Source of the DNA: Chryseobacterium pennipullorum
Lineage (GTDB): Bacteria; Bacteroidota; Bacteroidia; Flavobacteriales; Weeksellaceae
DNA: 64,000 bases
Assembly: GCF_003384725.1 (NCBI RefSeq)
Contig: NZ_QNVV01000001.1
Location: forward strand, 434,001-498,000
Direction of reading: 5' to 3'
The notes under the pieces were generated by a model. It was given only the letters and a program-made list of their open reading frames with translations, was not told where the DNA came from and did no database searches. Each line of letters begins with the position of its first letter. Within the stretch, counting starts at the first letter, position 1. This document shows positions 53,621 through 60,725 of the stretch, in pieces. The position numbers were made by a program, and so were the translations under genes.

Positions 53621-54581
53621 GATTTTTTAATATATATAATGACATTTGTTCTTCTAAATGATAATTACATGGCTTGGAAACCATTCCAAACTGTCCTACA
53701 GGATTTATTTCAAGAAAATAGTACTCTTCATCTTTTGAAACGATCATATCTATGGAGCAGGTTTTCAGATCTAATTCTTTAACCAATTCTTTTAAACTTG
53801 ATTCTATCTTTATCGGTAGTTGATAGGGCACACTTCTGTTACTTTTCTTATAATTATAATTTCTAAAATCCACCTTGGTTTTCTTATCATTTTGAGAAAA
53901 TATCGCCATAGAATAAAAAACATCATCCATATATAATATTCTGAGTTCAAATTTTTTATCTATTTTACTTTGAACTTTGGTAGGAAAAATATGGCCTTCA
54001 TTTTTAATTTCACTTACCTCACTTGTATACATCATATAATGAGAATCAGTATCAAAAAGCGTTACAGCATCGCTTATGGGCTTTGTAATTAGATTTTTAT
54101 CTATTGCTAATTTGTTAATAATCTCTATTCTATTAGATATATAAGTTTCTGGAATATTGAGACCATGTTTTTCAGCAAGTTTAAGCGTTTTCAGTTTATT
54201 TAAACTTTGACTGTATTTATTGATCCAGACTGAATTGTTTAAAAACGATTCTAAAAACCCATATATAGTTCTTAATTCGGAGAATAAATGATTTTCCAGG
54301 GTTTTGTTATTATGAAATTCATTAAAAATTTTAGGTTCAATATTTAAAAAATCTTCATCAAAGGTGCGTCTAAACCAAATCGTATTTACAATTTGATTAT
54401 CTATTTTTTGATTATTAAAATTAAATTCGGAATTGGAAATGTCAATATAAAAGTCTTTATTTAGCAAATCATCACCATTTATTCTAATGATTACTTCATT
54501 GTCTTTTTTATGATGGTACAACCAATTTAAAACATGATCTGTTGTATTCTCACCGTAATTTTTACTAAAAATAATTATCAT
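53589..54581 (-). CDS. gwsG: Grasp-with-spasm ATP-grasp peptide ligase
   Basis: 330 residues. ATP-grasp landmarks: LKLAEKHGLNIPETYISNR (about 133-151), a KPISDAVTLFDTD-type strand with the nucleotide Lys, VQSKIDKKFELRILYMDDVF (about 207-226), then CSIDMIVSKDEEYYFLEINP and VGQFGMVSKPCNYHL, with the metal-binding ENP triad (EINP). Graspetide ligases of this fold join Asp/Glu side chains to Ser/Thr/Lys. It would act on the core of the GG-leader precursor. It lies 72 bases after that gene, with a strong hairpin between. Confidence 0.9.
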   Translation of the reverse strand: MIIIFSKNYGENTTDHVLNWLYHHKKDNEVIIRINGDDLLNKDFYIDISNSEFNFNNQKIDNQIVNTIWFRRTFDEDFLNIEPKIFNEFHNNKTLENHLFSELRTIYGFLESFLNNSVWINKYSQSLNKLKTLKLAEKHGLNIPETYISNRIEIINKLAIDKNLITKPISDAVTLFDTDSHYMMYTSEVSEIKNEGHIFPTKVQSKIDKKFELRILYMDDVFYSMAIFSQNDKKTKVDFRNYNYKKSNRSVPYQLPIKIESSLKELVKELDLKTCSIDMIVSKDEEYYFLEINPVGQFGMVSKPCNYHLEEQMSLYILKNHEKNNNEIKK

Positions 54582-54598
54582 TATGTCAATCTTAAAAT

Positions 54599-54632
54599 TA
54601 GGCTATTTGTATATAAAAATACAAATAGCCTA
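54599..54632 (-). terminator. Attenuator-like hairpin between precursor and ligase genes
   Basis: A perfect 14-base inverted repeat taggctatttgtat / atacaaatagccta with a 6-base loop. On the minus strand the tail is only aattttaag, so it is a leaky terminator or a 3'-end stabiliser for the precursor mRNA. Confidence 0.65.
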
Positions 54633-54653
54633 TTTTAGTTTTTACCTTGGATT

Positions 54654-54812
54654 CTAATCATATTTAACATTGTCATTAACATAATAAGTTCCGTTATAGC
54701 TATTTTCAGCTCTATAAGAATCTTCAGTGTATGGATCATCTTTTATTAATCCTCCTTTTACAGTTTGCATTTTAAATTTTTTAAGCTTTAAGCTTTCTAA
54801 CTTTTTTTTCAT
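54654..54812 (-). CDS. GG-leader RiPP precursor peptide
   Basis: 52 residues from the ATG at 54812 (an upstream start at 54848 is in frame but disrupts the leader pattern). The leader KLESLKLKKFKMQTVKGG matches the Bacteroidota GG-type natural-product precursors (TIGR04149-like) with Gly20-Gly21. The core (22-52) is rich in acids and hydroxyls: Asp25, Asp26, Thr29, Glu30, Asp31, Ser32, Glu36, Ser38, Thr42, Asp46, Asp52. These suit ester or amide ring formation by the ATP-grasp partner. Conserved leader plus adjacent maturases make this call firm; product structure is unknown. Confidence 0.88.
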   Translation of the reverse strand: MKKKLESLKLKKFKMQTVKGGLIKDDPYTEDSYRAENSYNGTYYVNDNVKYD

Positions 54813-54850
54813 AAAATAATTTTTAAAATTTAATAATAATTTTGTCATAC

Positions 54851-54945
54851 AAACCCTGACATGGGTTTTATGCTGATCAGCGTTTATATTCCTGTACTGT
54901 ACTTATACAAGAAGACACTTTTTAGTGTCATATTTTTCAAATGTA
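54851..54945 (-). promoter_or_regulatory. Control region of the precursor gene
   Basis: On the minus strand TACATTTG (54945-54938) is a perfect -7 element. Right at the expected transcript start lies gacact-tttt-agtgtc (54914-54929), then gctgatcagc (54872-54881) and aaaccc-tgacat-gggttt (54851-54868) in the leader. These palindromes could be operators for the divergent XRE regulator. Confidence 0.5.
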
Positions 54946-55053
54946 TCAAACATAATTCACACAAGAAAGCAAAAATTATAGCTTTTTATAGCCTTTAATT
55001 CTGTGTTAAAAAAATATTGTATACTTTCGTTTCATCAAAATTTTTCACAAATC

Positions 55054-55326
55054 ATGAACAAGAAGTTAATTGCTGTACGGAAAGCAAGAAAAATTACGCA
55101 GGCAGATATTGCAACTTACCTTAAAATAAGCCAGACTCAGTATCAAAAAAGAGAAACAGGAAAAATTAAAATTTCAGATCAGGAATGGAACGATATCGCG
55201 AGACTGCTGGATGTTGCTGTAGACGAAATTTTTGAAGAATATACCAATCAATATCTTGTATTACAAAAAAAAATAGAAATCTTAAAACTGGAACTCAAAG
55301 CATTAAGCTCGAAGAAGAATATTTAG
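55054..55326 (+). CDS. XRE-family helix-turn-helix regulator
   Basis: 90 residues from the ATG at 55054. MNKKLIAVRKARKITQADIA, TYLKISQTQYQKRETGKIKI, then WNDIARLLDVAVDEIFEEY give the five-helix HTH_3 domain, followed by a coiled-coil tail (LVLQKKIEILKLELKALSSK) that would support dimerisation. It faces away from the RiPP precursor gene with about 240 bases between starts and is the obvious candidate regulator of it. That link is inferred from position only. Confidence 0.85.
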   Translation: MNKKLIAVRKARKITQADIATYLKISQTQYQKRETGKIKISDQEWNDIARLLDVAVDEIFEEYTNQYLVLQKKIEILKLELKALSSKKNI

Positions 55327-55362
55327 AATTTTTGCGTTGATTTTTTTAACTTATAAATAAAT

Positions 55363-55389
55363 CATCCTGACGAGAGTTAGGATTTTTTT
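55363..55389 (+). terminator. Terminator of the XRE gene
   Basis: atcctgac-gaga-gttaggat followed by TTTTTTG, about 35 bases after the stop. Confidence 0.85.
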
Positions 55390-55504
55390 GACGAATTGTT
55401 CGAAATCTTTAGGAAACCCTGTAAAAATATTATTTGAAAATCTTAGGAAGTCTTTTATTTTTGGCATTTACGGAAAGCCGTAAAATAATATAAAATATCA
55501 TGTG

Positions 55505-55512
55505 TAAATTTG
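55505..55512 (+). promoter_or_regulatory. -7 element of the 43-residue gene
   Basis: TAAATTTG, a perfect TAnnTTTG, 28 bases before the ATG; no clear -33. Confidence 0.5.
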
Positions 55513-55540
55513 ACTTAGTTAACAATAAAACATTCATATT

Positions 55541-55672
55541 ATGGCACTAAAACCAGGACCAAAAAGAATAGCAATCTCAACGGGCAAACCAGATAAGCGC
55601 CAGCGTGATAATAAAGAGACACCAGGAAATACTCCTTCTTTAAAACCACCTAAGAAACAGCAAGGTAAATAA
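55541..55672 (+). CDS. Small basic protein, 43 aa
   Basis: MALKPGPKRIAISTGKPDKR, then QRDNKETPGNTPSLKPPKKQ and QGK. Very rich in Lys, Pro and Gly, likely disordered. It has a -7 element upstream and a good terminator 15-40 bases after the stop, the hallmarks of a real transcription unit even though the ORF is short. No signal peptide or known motif. It might be a ribosome- or nucleic-acid-associated peptide; unproven. Confidence 0.65.
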   Translation: MALKPGPKRIAISTGKPDKRQRDNKETPGNTPSLKPPKKQQGK

Positions 55673-55686
55673 CTATATCTTGTACC

Positions 55687-55714
55687 AAATCCCAGCTTTT
55701 GTTGGGATTTTTTA
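55687..55714 (+). terminator. Terminator of the 43-residue gene
   Basis: aaatccca / tgggattt around an 8-base loop, followed by TTTAAG. Confidence 0.8.
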
Positions 55715-55935
55715 AGCAAAAGGATATAATTCTATATTCTTATAGGGTTACATTATTTTTTCACCAGCTCTACTCTACAGTTTTGCGCCTTCCCTTCTTC
55801 AGAACTGTTATCCGCCCTATTCTGTTGAATTGAAGAGAGCAAAGATAGAATCAACAAAGTTGATTTTGAAGTGGATGGATATATATATTGCTGCATCACT
55901 CCATCCACTTAAAATAGAACTATTCATAAACCTCG

Positions 55936-55976
55936 GTCCCGAAGTCTCATGATTTTGCGTAGCAGAGGAATGTAAA
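55936..55976. repeat. Degenerate arm of the inverted-repeat element
   Basis: cccgaagtctcatgattttg followed by cgtagcagagg resembles the right arm seen at 2430-2463. Several mismatches, so a weak call. Confidence 0.3.
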
Positions 55977-55978
55977 AC

Positions 55979-56467
55979 CTATCTGATAACCGTGTTATTA
56001 TACTGTTCCTGCAAAGAGATCAGATTTAATTCTGAATCATAAACAGCATTAAAAGCAAAAATTTGACCTTTAGACACATAGTCATAGATATACAAATCCG
56101 TTAAAGGGGTTGGAATAGCTGCCAGATTTTCAGCATCTATCCATTGTAATTCTCCCTCGTTACAGTATGGTGGTTCAACAAATTCTATGTCAGATATATA
56201 AACATAACTTATCCAATTGTATTTAACAGGGGAAGTTTCCGTTAAAATTCCACAAAACTTTTTAGAAGTAATATGAATACCTGTTTCTTCCATTACTTCA
56301 CGCACCACTGCATCATCTGGATTTTCAAAGGGATCAATTTTACCTCCAACAGGAACGTACATATCTTTGTTGGGTTCCTTCAATCGTTTCAGCAATAAAA
56401 ATTTATCCTTATTCCTTAATATACATAATGTAGCTACCCTCTTTAATCCCATCACATCATGAGTCAT
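55979..56467 (-). CDS. NUDIX hydrolase
   Basis: 162 residues from the ATG at 56467; starts at 56503 and 56452 are also in frame. The Nudix box is complete: GGKIDPFENPDDAVVREVME followed by ETGI, with the Mg-binding Glu residues. RVATLCILRNKDKFLLLKR precedes it as the usual strand pair. MutT-like relatives hydrolyse (oxidised) nucleoside triphosphates; the substrate here is not readable. Single gene; no clear terminator. Confidence 0.9.
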   Translation of the reverse strand: MTHDVMGLKRVATLCILRNKDKFLLLKRLKEPNKDMYVPVGGKIDPFENPDDAVVREVMEETGIHITSKKFCGILTETSPVKYNWISYVYISDIEFVEPPYCNEGELQWIDAENLAAIPTPLTDLYIYDYVSKGQIFAFNAVYDSELNLISLQEQYNNTVIR

Positions 56468-56668
56468 AGTATTTTCTTTTGGAAACAAAAATAGCAAATC
56501 CAAAAAGAGTTTTCAACCCTGTTTATTAAACAATAAGGTTACTATGTATTTGAATAATCGAATGAATGATATAAGTTTCTCTCCATTCTTTGACTTTTCA
56601 GTTGATGATAACTACCGTAACGATTGAAAGAAAATTCCGGATATTTTTTTTACTGCTATGCATTTCCG

Positions 56669-56676
56669 TAAATTTG
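56669..56676 (+). promoter_or_regulatory. -7 element of the gnd-zwf-pgl operon
   Basis: TAAATTTG, a perfect TAnnTTTG, 27 bases before the gnd ATG. Confidence 0.55.
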
Positions 56677-56703
56677 ACCTGTAAAAATAAATCTTAAATA
56701 AGA

Positions 56704-58122
56704 ATGGAAAAGTACAATTACGGGGTCATCGGTCTCGGAGTAATGGGAAGAAACCTGCTTTACAATATTGCCGATAACGGTTTTTCTACAGCAGGATTCG
56801 ATCTGGATGAGGAAAAAGTAAGCGCACTTCATGATGGAGCGACTCCGGGAACTTCAGTGAAGGGAACAGCTTCTCTGGAAGAGTTTGTCTCCGTTTTGGA
56901 GAGCCCGAGAAAAATTATTTTAATGGTTCCCGCTGGAAAACCTGTAGATGCTGTTCTGGAAAGCATTACACCGCTTCTAAGCCCGAAAGATATCGTAATT
57001 GATGCGGGGAATTCTTATTTCAAGGATACCGAAAGACGCATTGCTGATTTAGCTTCTAAAAATCTGCATTTTATGGGAATGGGTGTTTCAGGAGGCGAGC
57101 AAGGTGCAAGAAGAGGTCCAAGCATTATGCCTGGTGGCGACCGGGAAGCTTTCAACCTGCTAAAGCCTATGCTGGAACTAATTGCAGCTAAAGTAAACGG
57201 TGAAGCTTGTACCGCTTATATGGGGAAAAGTTCTGCAGGAAACTACGTGAAGATGGTTCATAATGGTATTGAGTATGCCATCATGCAGCTGATCAGCGAG
57301 GCTTACGATTTGTTGAGAAAAGGAGCTCAGCTGAACAACGACCAGCTTTATGAGGTTTTCAAAATGTGGAATGAAGGTGAGATGAATTCTTTCCTTATTG
57401 AAATCACAAGAGACATTTTCCAACAGAAAGATGATTTAACGGATGGTTTTCTTGTTGACAGGATTCTGGATAAAGCCGGAGCGAAAGGAACAGGGAAATG
57501 GACCTCCGAACAGGCCATGGAAATAGGCGTTTCTATTCCAACGATTGATATCGCCGTAACTTCGAGAATTTTATCTGCTTATAAAGATGAGCGGGTAAAG
57601 GCCTCTCAATTATATCCTAAAGGAGAAATAACACGTCCCGAAAATACAGAAGCCTTCATCAAAGAAGTGGGTGATACCTTATATCTGGCTACTTTGATCA
57701 GCTACGCTCAAGGCCTGGCATTATTGGTAAAAGCATCTGAAGAATATCAGTTTGAAATTCCATTAAAAGATGTTGTCAAAATATGGCGAGGAGGATGTAT
57801 TATCCGTTCTGTTTTATTAGAAAAATTCTATGCAGCGTATTCTCAGGATCAGAATTTATCCAATATTCTATTGGATCAGGAGATTTCAGAAATTGTAAAA
57901 GATAAAATTTCTTCATTAAGAAAAACAGCTGCTTTTGCGGTATCAAACGGAATTCCAAGCTTAGGAATTCAGTCAGCTTTAGGGTATTTTGAAGCGTATA
58001 CCACAGAATCTTTACCGATCAACCTGCTTCAGGCTCAGCGTGATTATTTTGGGGCGCACACTTACCAGAGAACTGACAGAGATGGAGTTTTTCACACCTC
58101 ATGGCAAAACTTAAATAATTAA
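56704..58122 (+). CDS. gndA: 6-phosphogluconate dehydrogenase, decarboxylating
   Basis: 472 residues, the usual long form. Rossmann motif GVIGLGVMGRNL (7-18), MGMGVSGGEQGARRGPSIMP with the substrate Ser/Gly contacts, and KSSAGNYVKMVHNGIEYAIM with catalytic Lys and the HNGIEY signature. It makes ribulose-5-phosphate and NADPH in the cytoplasm. First gene of the oxidative pentose phosphate operon; zwf starts 9 bases after its stop. Confidence 0.97.
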   Translation: MEKYNYGVIGLGVMGRNLLYNIADNGFSTAGFDLDEEKVSALHDGATPGTSVKGTASLEEFVSVLESPRKIILMVPAGKPVDAVLESITPLLSPKDIVIDAGNSYFKDTERRIADLASKNLHFMGMGVSGGEQGARRGPSIMPGGDREAFNLLKPMLELIAAKVNGEACTAYMGKSSAGNYVKMVHNGIEYAIMQLISEAYDLLRKGAQLNNDQLYEVFKMWNEGEMNSFLIEITRDIFQQKDDLTDGFLVDRILDKAGAKGTGKWTSEQAMEIGVSIPTIDIAVTSRILSAYKDERVKASQLYPKGEITRPENTEAFIKEVGDTLYLATLISYAQGLALLVKASEEYQFEIPLKDVVKIWRGGCIIRSVLLEKFYAAYSQDQNLSNILLDQEISEIVKDKISSLRKTAAFAVSNGIPSLGIQSALGYFEAYTTESLPINLLQAQRDYFGAHTYQRTDRDGVFHTSWQNLNN

Positions 58123-58131
58123 ATCCGGAAA

Positions 58132-59613
58132 ATGAGCGACAATACAATCCTGCATCCCACAACCATTGTTATTTTTGGTGCCACGGGAGATTTGGCAAAA
58201 AGAAAGCTTTTCCCAGCCTTTTACAATTTATATATCGATGGCAGAATGCCCAAAGGCTTTAATATTTTAGCGTTGGGAAGAGCCGAAAATACGGATGAAA
58301 AATTCAGAGCTTATATTAAAGAAAACCTGGAGAGCTTTTCAAGAAAAACGGTGACCAAGGAAGATTGGGCGGGTTTCCAGGCGCATATCAGCTACTTTCA
58401 GCATCAGTTGGACGAAGAAGATTCTTACCAGAACCTGTATCATAAATTGGAGAATTTCGACAAAGTATACGGGATGAGGGGCAACAGATTATTCTACCTT
58501 TCTATTGCACCGAACTTTGTATCCGTCATTTCAAACCATATCAAGAATACGTCTATCGCTTCAGATCCTGCAAAAGACCGGATTATCATAGAAAAACCTT
58601 TTGGTCACAACAAAGAGTCTGCTGTAGAACTCAATAATCTTCTTTCACAAACCTTTCAGGAAGAACAGATTTACCGTATCGACCATTATTTAGGAAAAGA
58701 AACCGTTCAGAATATTTTAGCCTTCAGATTCGGAAATTCAATTTTTGAGCCTTTATGGAATCACAGACACATAGACTCGGTTCAGATTACCGTTGCCGAA
58801 GAAGTGGGTGTAGAGACAAGAGCAAGCTTTTATGAACAGACGGGCGCCTTACGTGATATGATTCAGAACCACCTTTTACAGATTCTTTGTATGGTGGCCA
58901 TGGAACCGCCGGTTTCACTGGAGTCCGGGGAGATTAGGGACCGTAAAGTGGATGTTTTAAAATCAATCCGCAGAATTTCATCGGATAAAGTAGATCATTA
59001 CGCTGTCCGGGGCCAGTATGGAAGAGGAAAAGTAAACGGAGTAAAAGTAAATGGTTATCGTCAGGAAGAAGGAATTGCCCCAGATTCTAACACCGAAACA
59101 TTTGCTGCCATTAAGTTTTACCTGGATAATCAACGATGGGAAAACGTTCCTTTCTATGTTCGGACCGGAAAAAAGATGAAAGAGAAGCACTCTTATATTA
59201 CCATTCAATTCAAACCCCTTCCCCATTCTACGTTTTCAGAAAGCTCATCCCCTCTGTCCGCTAACCGGCTGATTATTAATATTCAGCCGCAAATGGATAT
59301 AAGATTACAGTTTATGTCAAAAAAACCGGGTCTTTCATTAGAATTGAAACCGGTAGAAATGATTTTCGATAATTTTGCCTGTCAGACCGATACTCCTGAA
59401 GCTTATGAAACCCTTTTGCTGGAAGCGCTTGCCGGTGACCTCACCTTATTTATGCGTTCTGATCAGGTAGAAGAAGCCTGGGATGTTGTAAAAACAATTC
59501 AGGAAACCTGGGAAACCACCAAAGATTCTTCTTTCCCGAATTATGATGCAGGAAGCTGGGGCCCTGATGACAGCAATGCCTTGGTTGAAAGACAAGGGCA
59601 TGAGTGGATTTAG
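58132..59613 (+). CDS. zwf: Glucose-6-phosphate 1-dehydrogenase
   Basis: 493 residues. Nucleotide-binding [10 protein letters not shown] (16-25), the active-site RIDHYLGKE near 182-190, [11 protein letters not shown], and [20 protein letters not shown]. It oxidises glucose-6-phosphate and supplies NADPH. Placed between gnd and pgl in the order gnd-zwf-pgl, unlike the zwf-pgl-first order of many proteobacteria; pathway order and gene order therefore differ. Confidence 0.97.
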   Translation: MSDNTILHPTTIVIFGATGDLAKRKLFPAFYNLYIDGRMPKGFNILALGRAENTDEKFRAYIKENLESFSRKTVTKEDWAGFQAHISYFQHQLDEEDSYQNLYHKLENFDKVYGMRGNRLFYLSIAPNFVSVISNHIKNTSIASDPAKDRIIIEKPFGHNKESAVELNNLLSQTFQEEQIYRIDHYLGKETVQNILAFRFGNSIFEPLWNHRHIDSVQITVAEEVGVETRASFYEQTGALRDMIQNHLLQILCMVAMEPPVSLESGEIRDRKVDVLKSIRRISSDKVDHYAVRGQYGRGKVNGVKVNGYRQEEGIAPDSNTETFAAIKFYLDNQRWENVPFYVRTGKKMKEKHSYITIQFKPLPHSTFSESSSPLSANRLIINIQPQMDIRLQFMSKKPGLSLELKPVEMIFDNFACQTDTPEAYETLLLEALAGDLTLFMRSDQVEEAWDVVKTIQETWETTKDSSFPNYDAGSWGPDDSNALVERQGHEWI

Positions 59614-59634
59614 AACTTAACTAAGAAATAAAAA

Positions 59635-60345
59635 ATGAATATTACCCTATTTAATACGCTCGACACTTTATATAAAAAAGCAGCGGATACGTTTGTTGAG
59701 CTATCAGAACAATCTATACAAAAAAATGGAAAATTTGTTGTAGCATTGAGCGGGGGCTCTTCTCCCAAAGCCATTTTCAGCTTATTGGCAACTCCGGAAT
59801 ATGCAGATAAAATAGATTGGAACAAAGTATATGTTTTCTGGGTAGATGAAAGATGGGTTTCGCTTGATGATGAAAAGAGCAATTTTAAAATGACCCTGGA
59901 AACACTTTTAGATAAGGTTCCCGTGAATAAAGATCAGATTTTCCCGATGTATAAAGACGGAATTGAACCTGAAGCTTATGCTGAAGAATATGAAGCACAA
60001 ATCAGAAACGTACTCGGTAAAGAAGGCGTTTTTGATTTTATCCTTTTAGGAATGGGTGATGATGGTCACACCGCGTCCTTATTTCCGGGAGAAGCCGTTC
60101 TGGATGAAAAGGAAAAATGGGTAGCCGCTTATTATCTGAAACCTCAGGAAATGTTCAGGATTACTTTGACTGAACCTATCATTAATAAAGCCGACAACAT
60201 TTTGATTGTCACATTCGGCAGCTCCAAAAAGCATGCTCTAAACGAGGTTTTAAACGGTGAATACAATCCGAAACTGTACCCGCTTCAGCTCATTGAAAAG
60301 AAAGCCGGGGTTCAGATTTTCACAGATAAAGAGGCAGGAGCTTAG
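59635..60345 (+). CDS. pgl: 6-phosphogluconolactonase
   Basis: 236 residues of the SugarP isomerase-like DevB/Pgl type: FVVALSGGSSPKAIFSLLAT, VYVFWVDERWVSLDDEKSNF, LLGMGDDGHTASLFPGEAVL with the catalytic His in GDDGHTASLFPG, and PIINKADNILIVTFGSSK. Hydrolyses the lactone made by Zwf. It starts 21 bases after the zwf stop and ends the operon; a hairpin lies at 60401-60437. Confidence 0.96.
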   Translation: MNITLFNTLDTLYKKAADTFVELSEQSIQKNGKFVVALSGGSSPKAIFSLLATPEYADKIDWNKVYVFWVDERWVSLDDEKSNFKMTLETLLDKVPVNKDQIFPMYKDGIEPEAYAEEYEAQIRNVLGKEGVFDFILLGMGDDGHTASLFPGEAVLDEKEKWVAAYYLKPQEMFRITLTEPIINKADNILIVTFGSSKKHALNEVLNGEYNPKLYPLQLIEKKAGVQIFTDKEAGA

Positions 60346-60400
60346 TATAGGTTTTTCAATCAATTTATCAGACAAAGTAATACAGTCTTCACCAAAAAAT

Positions 60401-60437
60401 AAAATATCGTCACTTTTTTTAAGTGGCGATATTTTGT
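60401..60437 (+). terminator. Terminator of the pentose phosphate operon
   Basis: A 15-base stem aaaatatcgtcactt / aagtggcgatatttt (one G-T pair) around TTTTT, ending in TTTTG. Confidence 0.75.
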
Positions 60438-60547
60438 ATATAAACTGATCATTATACTTTTAAATCGTACCTCTATGAGGTCTATTATTACAATGGGCCG
60501 GTCACTCTGCGTCTCCCGCAATGCATGAAAAAAAAGTAAAATCATTC

Positions 60548-60596
60548 ATAAGTAAAATCCCTGATTTATAGAAAACAGGGGTTTACCCTTACTTAT
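60548..60596. repeat. Compound inverted repeat upstream of the deaminase-like gene
   Basis: The outer 8-base stem ataagtaa / ttacttat encloses an inner stem aatccctg / caggggtt and the small palindrome gggtttaccc. It could be a leader RNA structure, an operator or an element end. No T run follows. Confidence 0.5.
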
Positions 60597-60611
60597 ATCT
60601 TCAATTTTCGG

Positions 60612-60725
60612 ATGAAATTAGCAGTACTCATCAGTATGCTCCAGGATTCTGTTCTCATGAAGTTCAGAACCGCAAAGTCTGTTTGGATGAAAGCATCAAT
60701 TCAGGAAAAAAAGCAATGGAAATGA
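60612..60725 (+). CDS. Short leader ORF, 37 aa, overlapping the next start
   Basis: MKLAVLISMLQDSVLMKFRT, then AKSVWMKASIQEKKQWK. Its TGA overlaps an ATG (60722) of the long downstream frame, and that frame's first ATG (60716) lies inside it. A coupled leader peptide, a frameshifted N-terminus or chance are all possible. Confidence 0.25.
   Translation: MKLAVLISMLQDSVLMKFRTAKSVWMKASIQEKKQWK

Noticed and set aside
55534..55719. 61-codon minus ORF
   Set aside because: Antisense to the 43-residue gene, and its start lies inside that gene's terminator.
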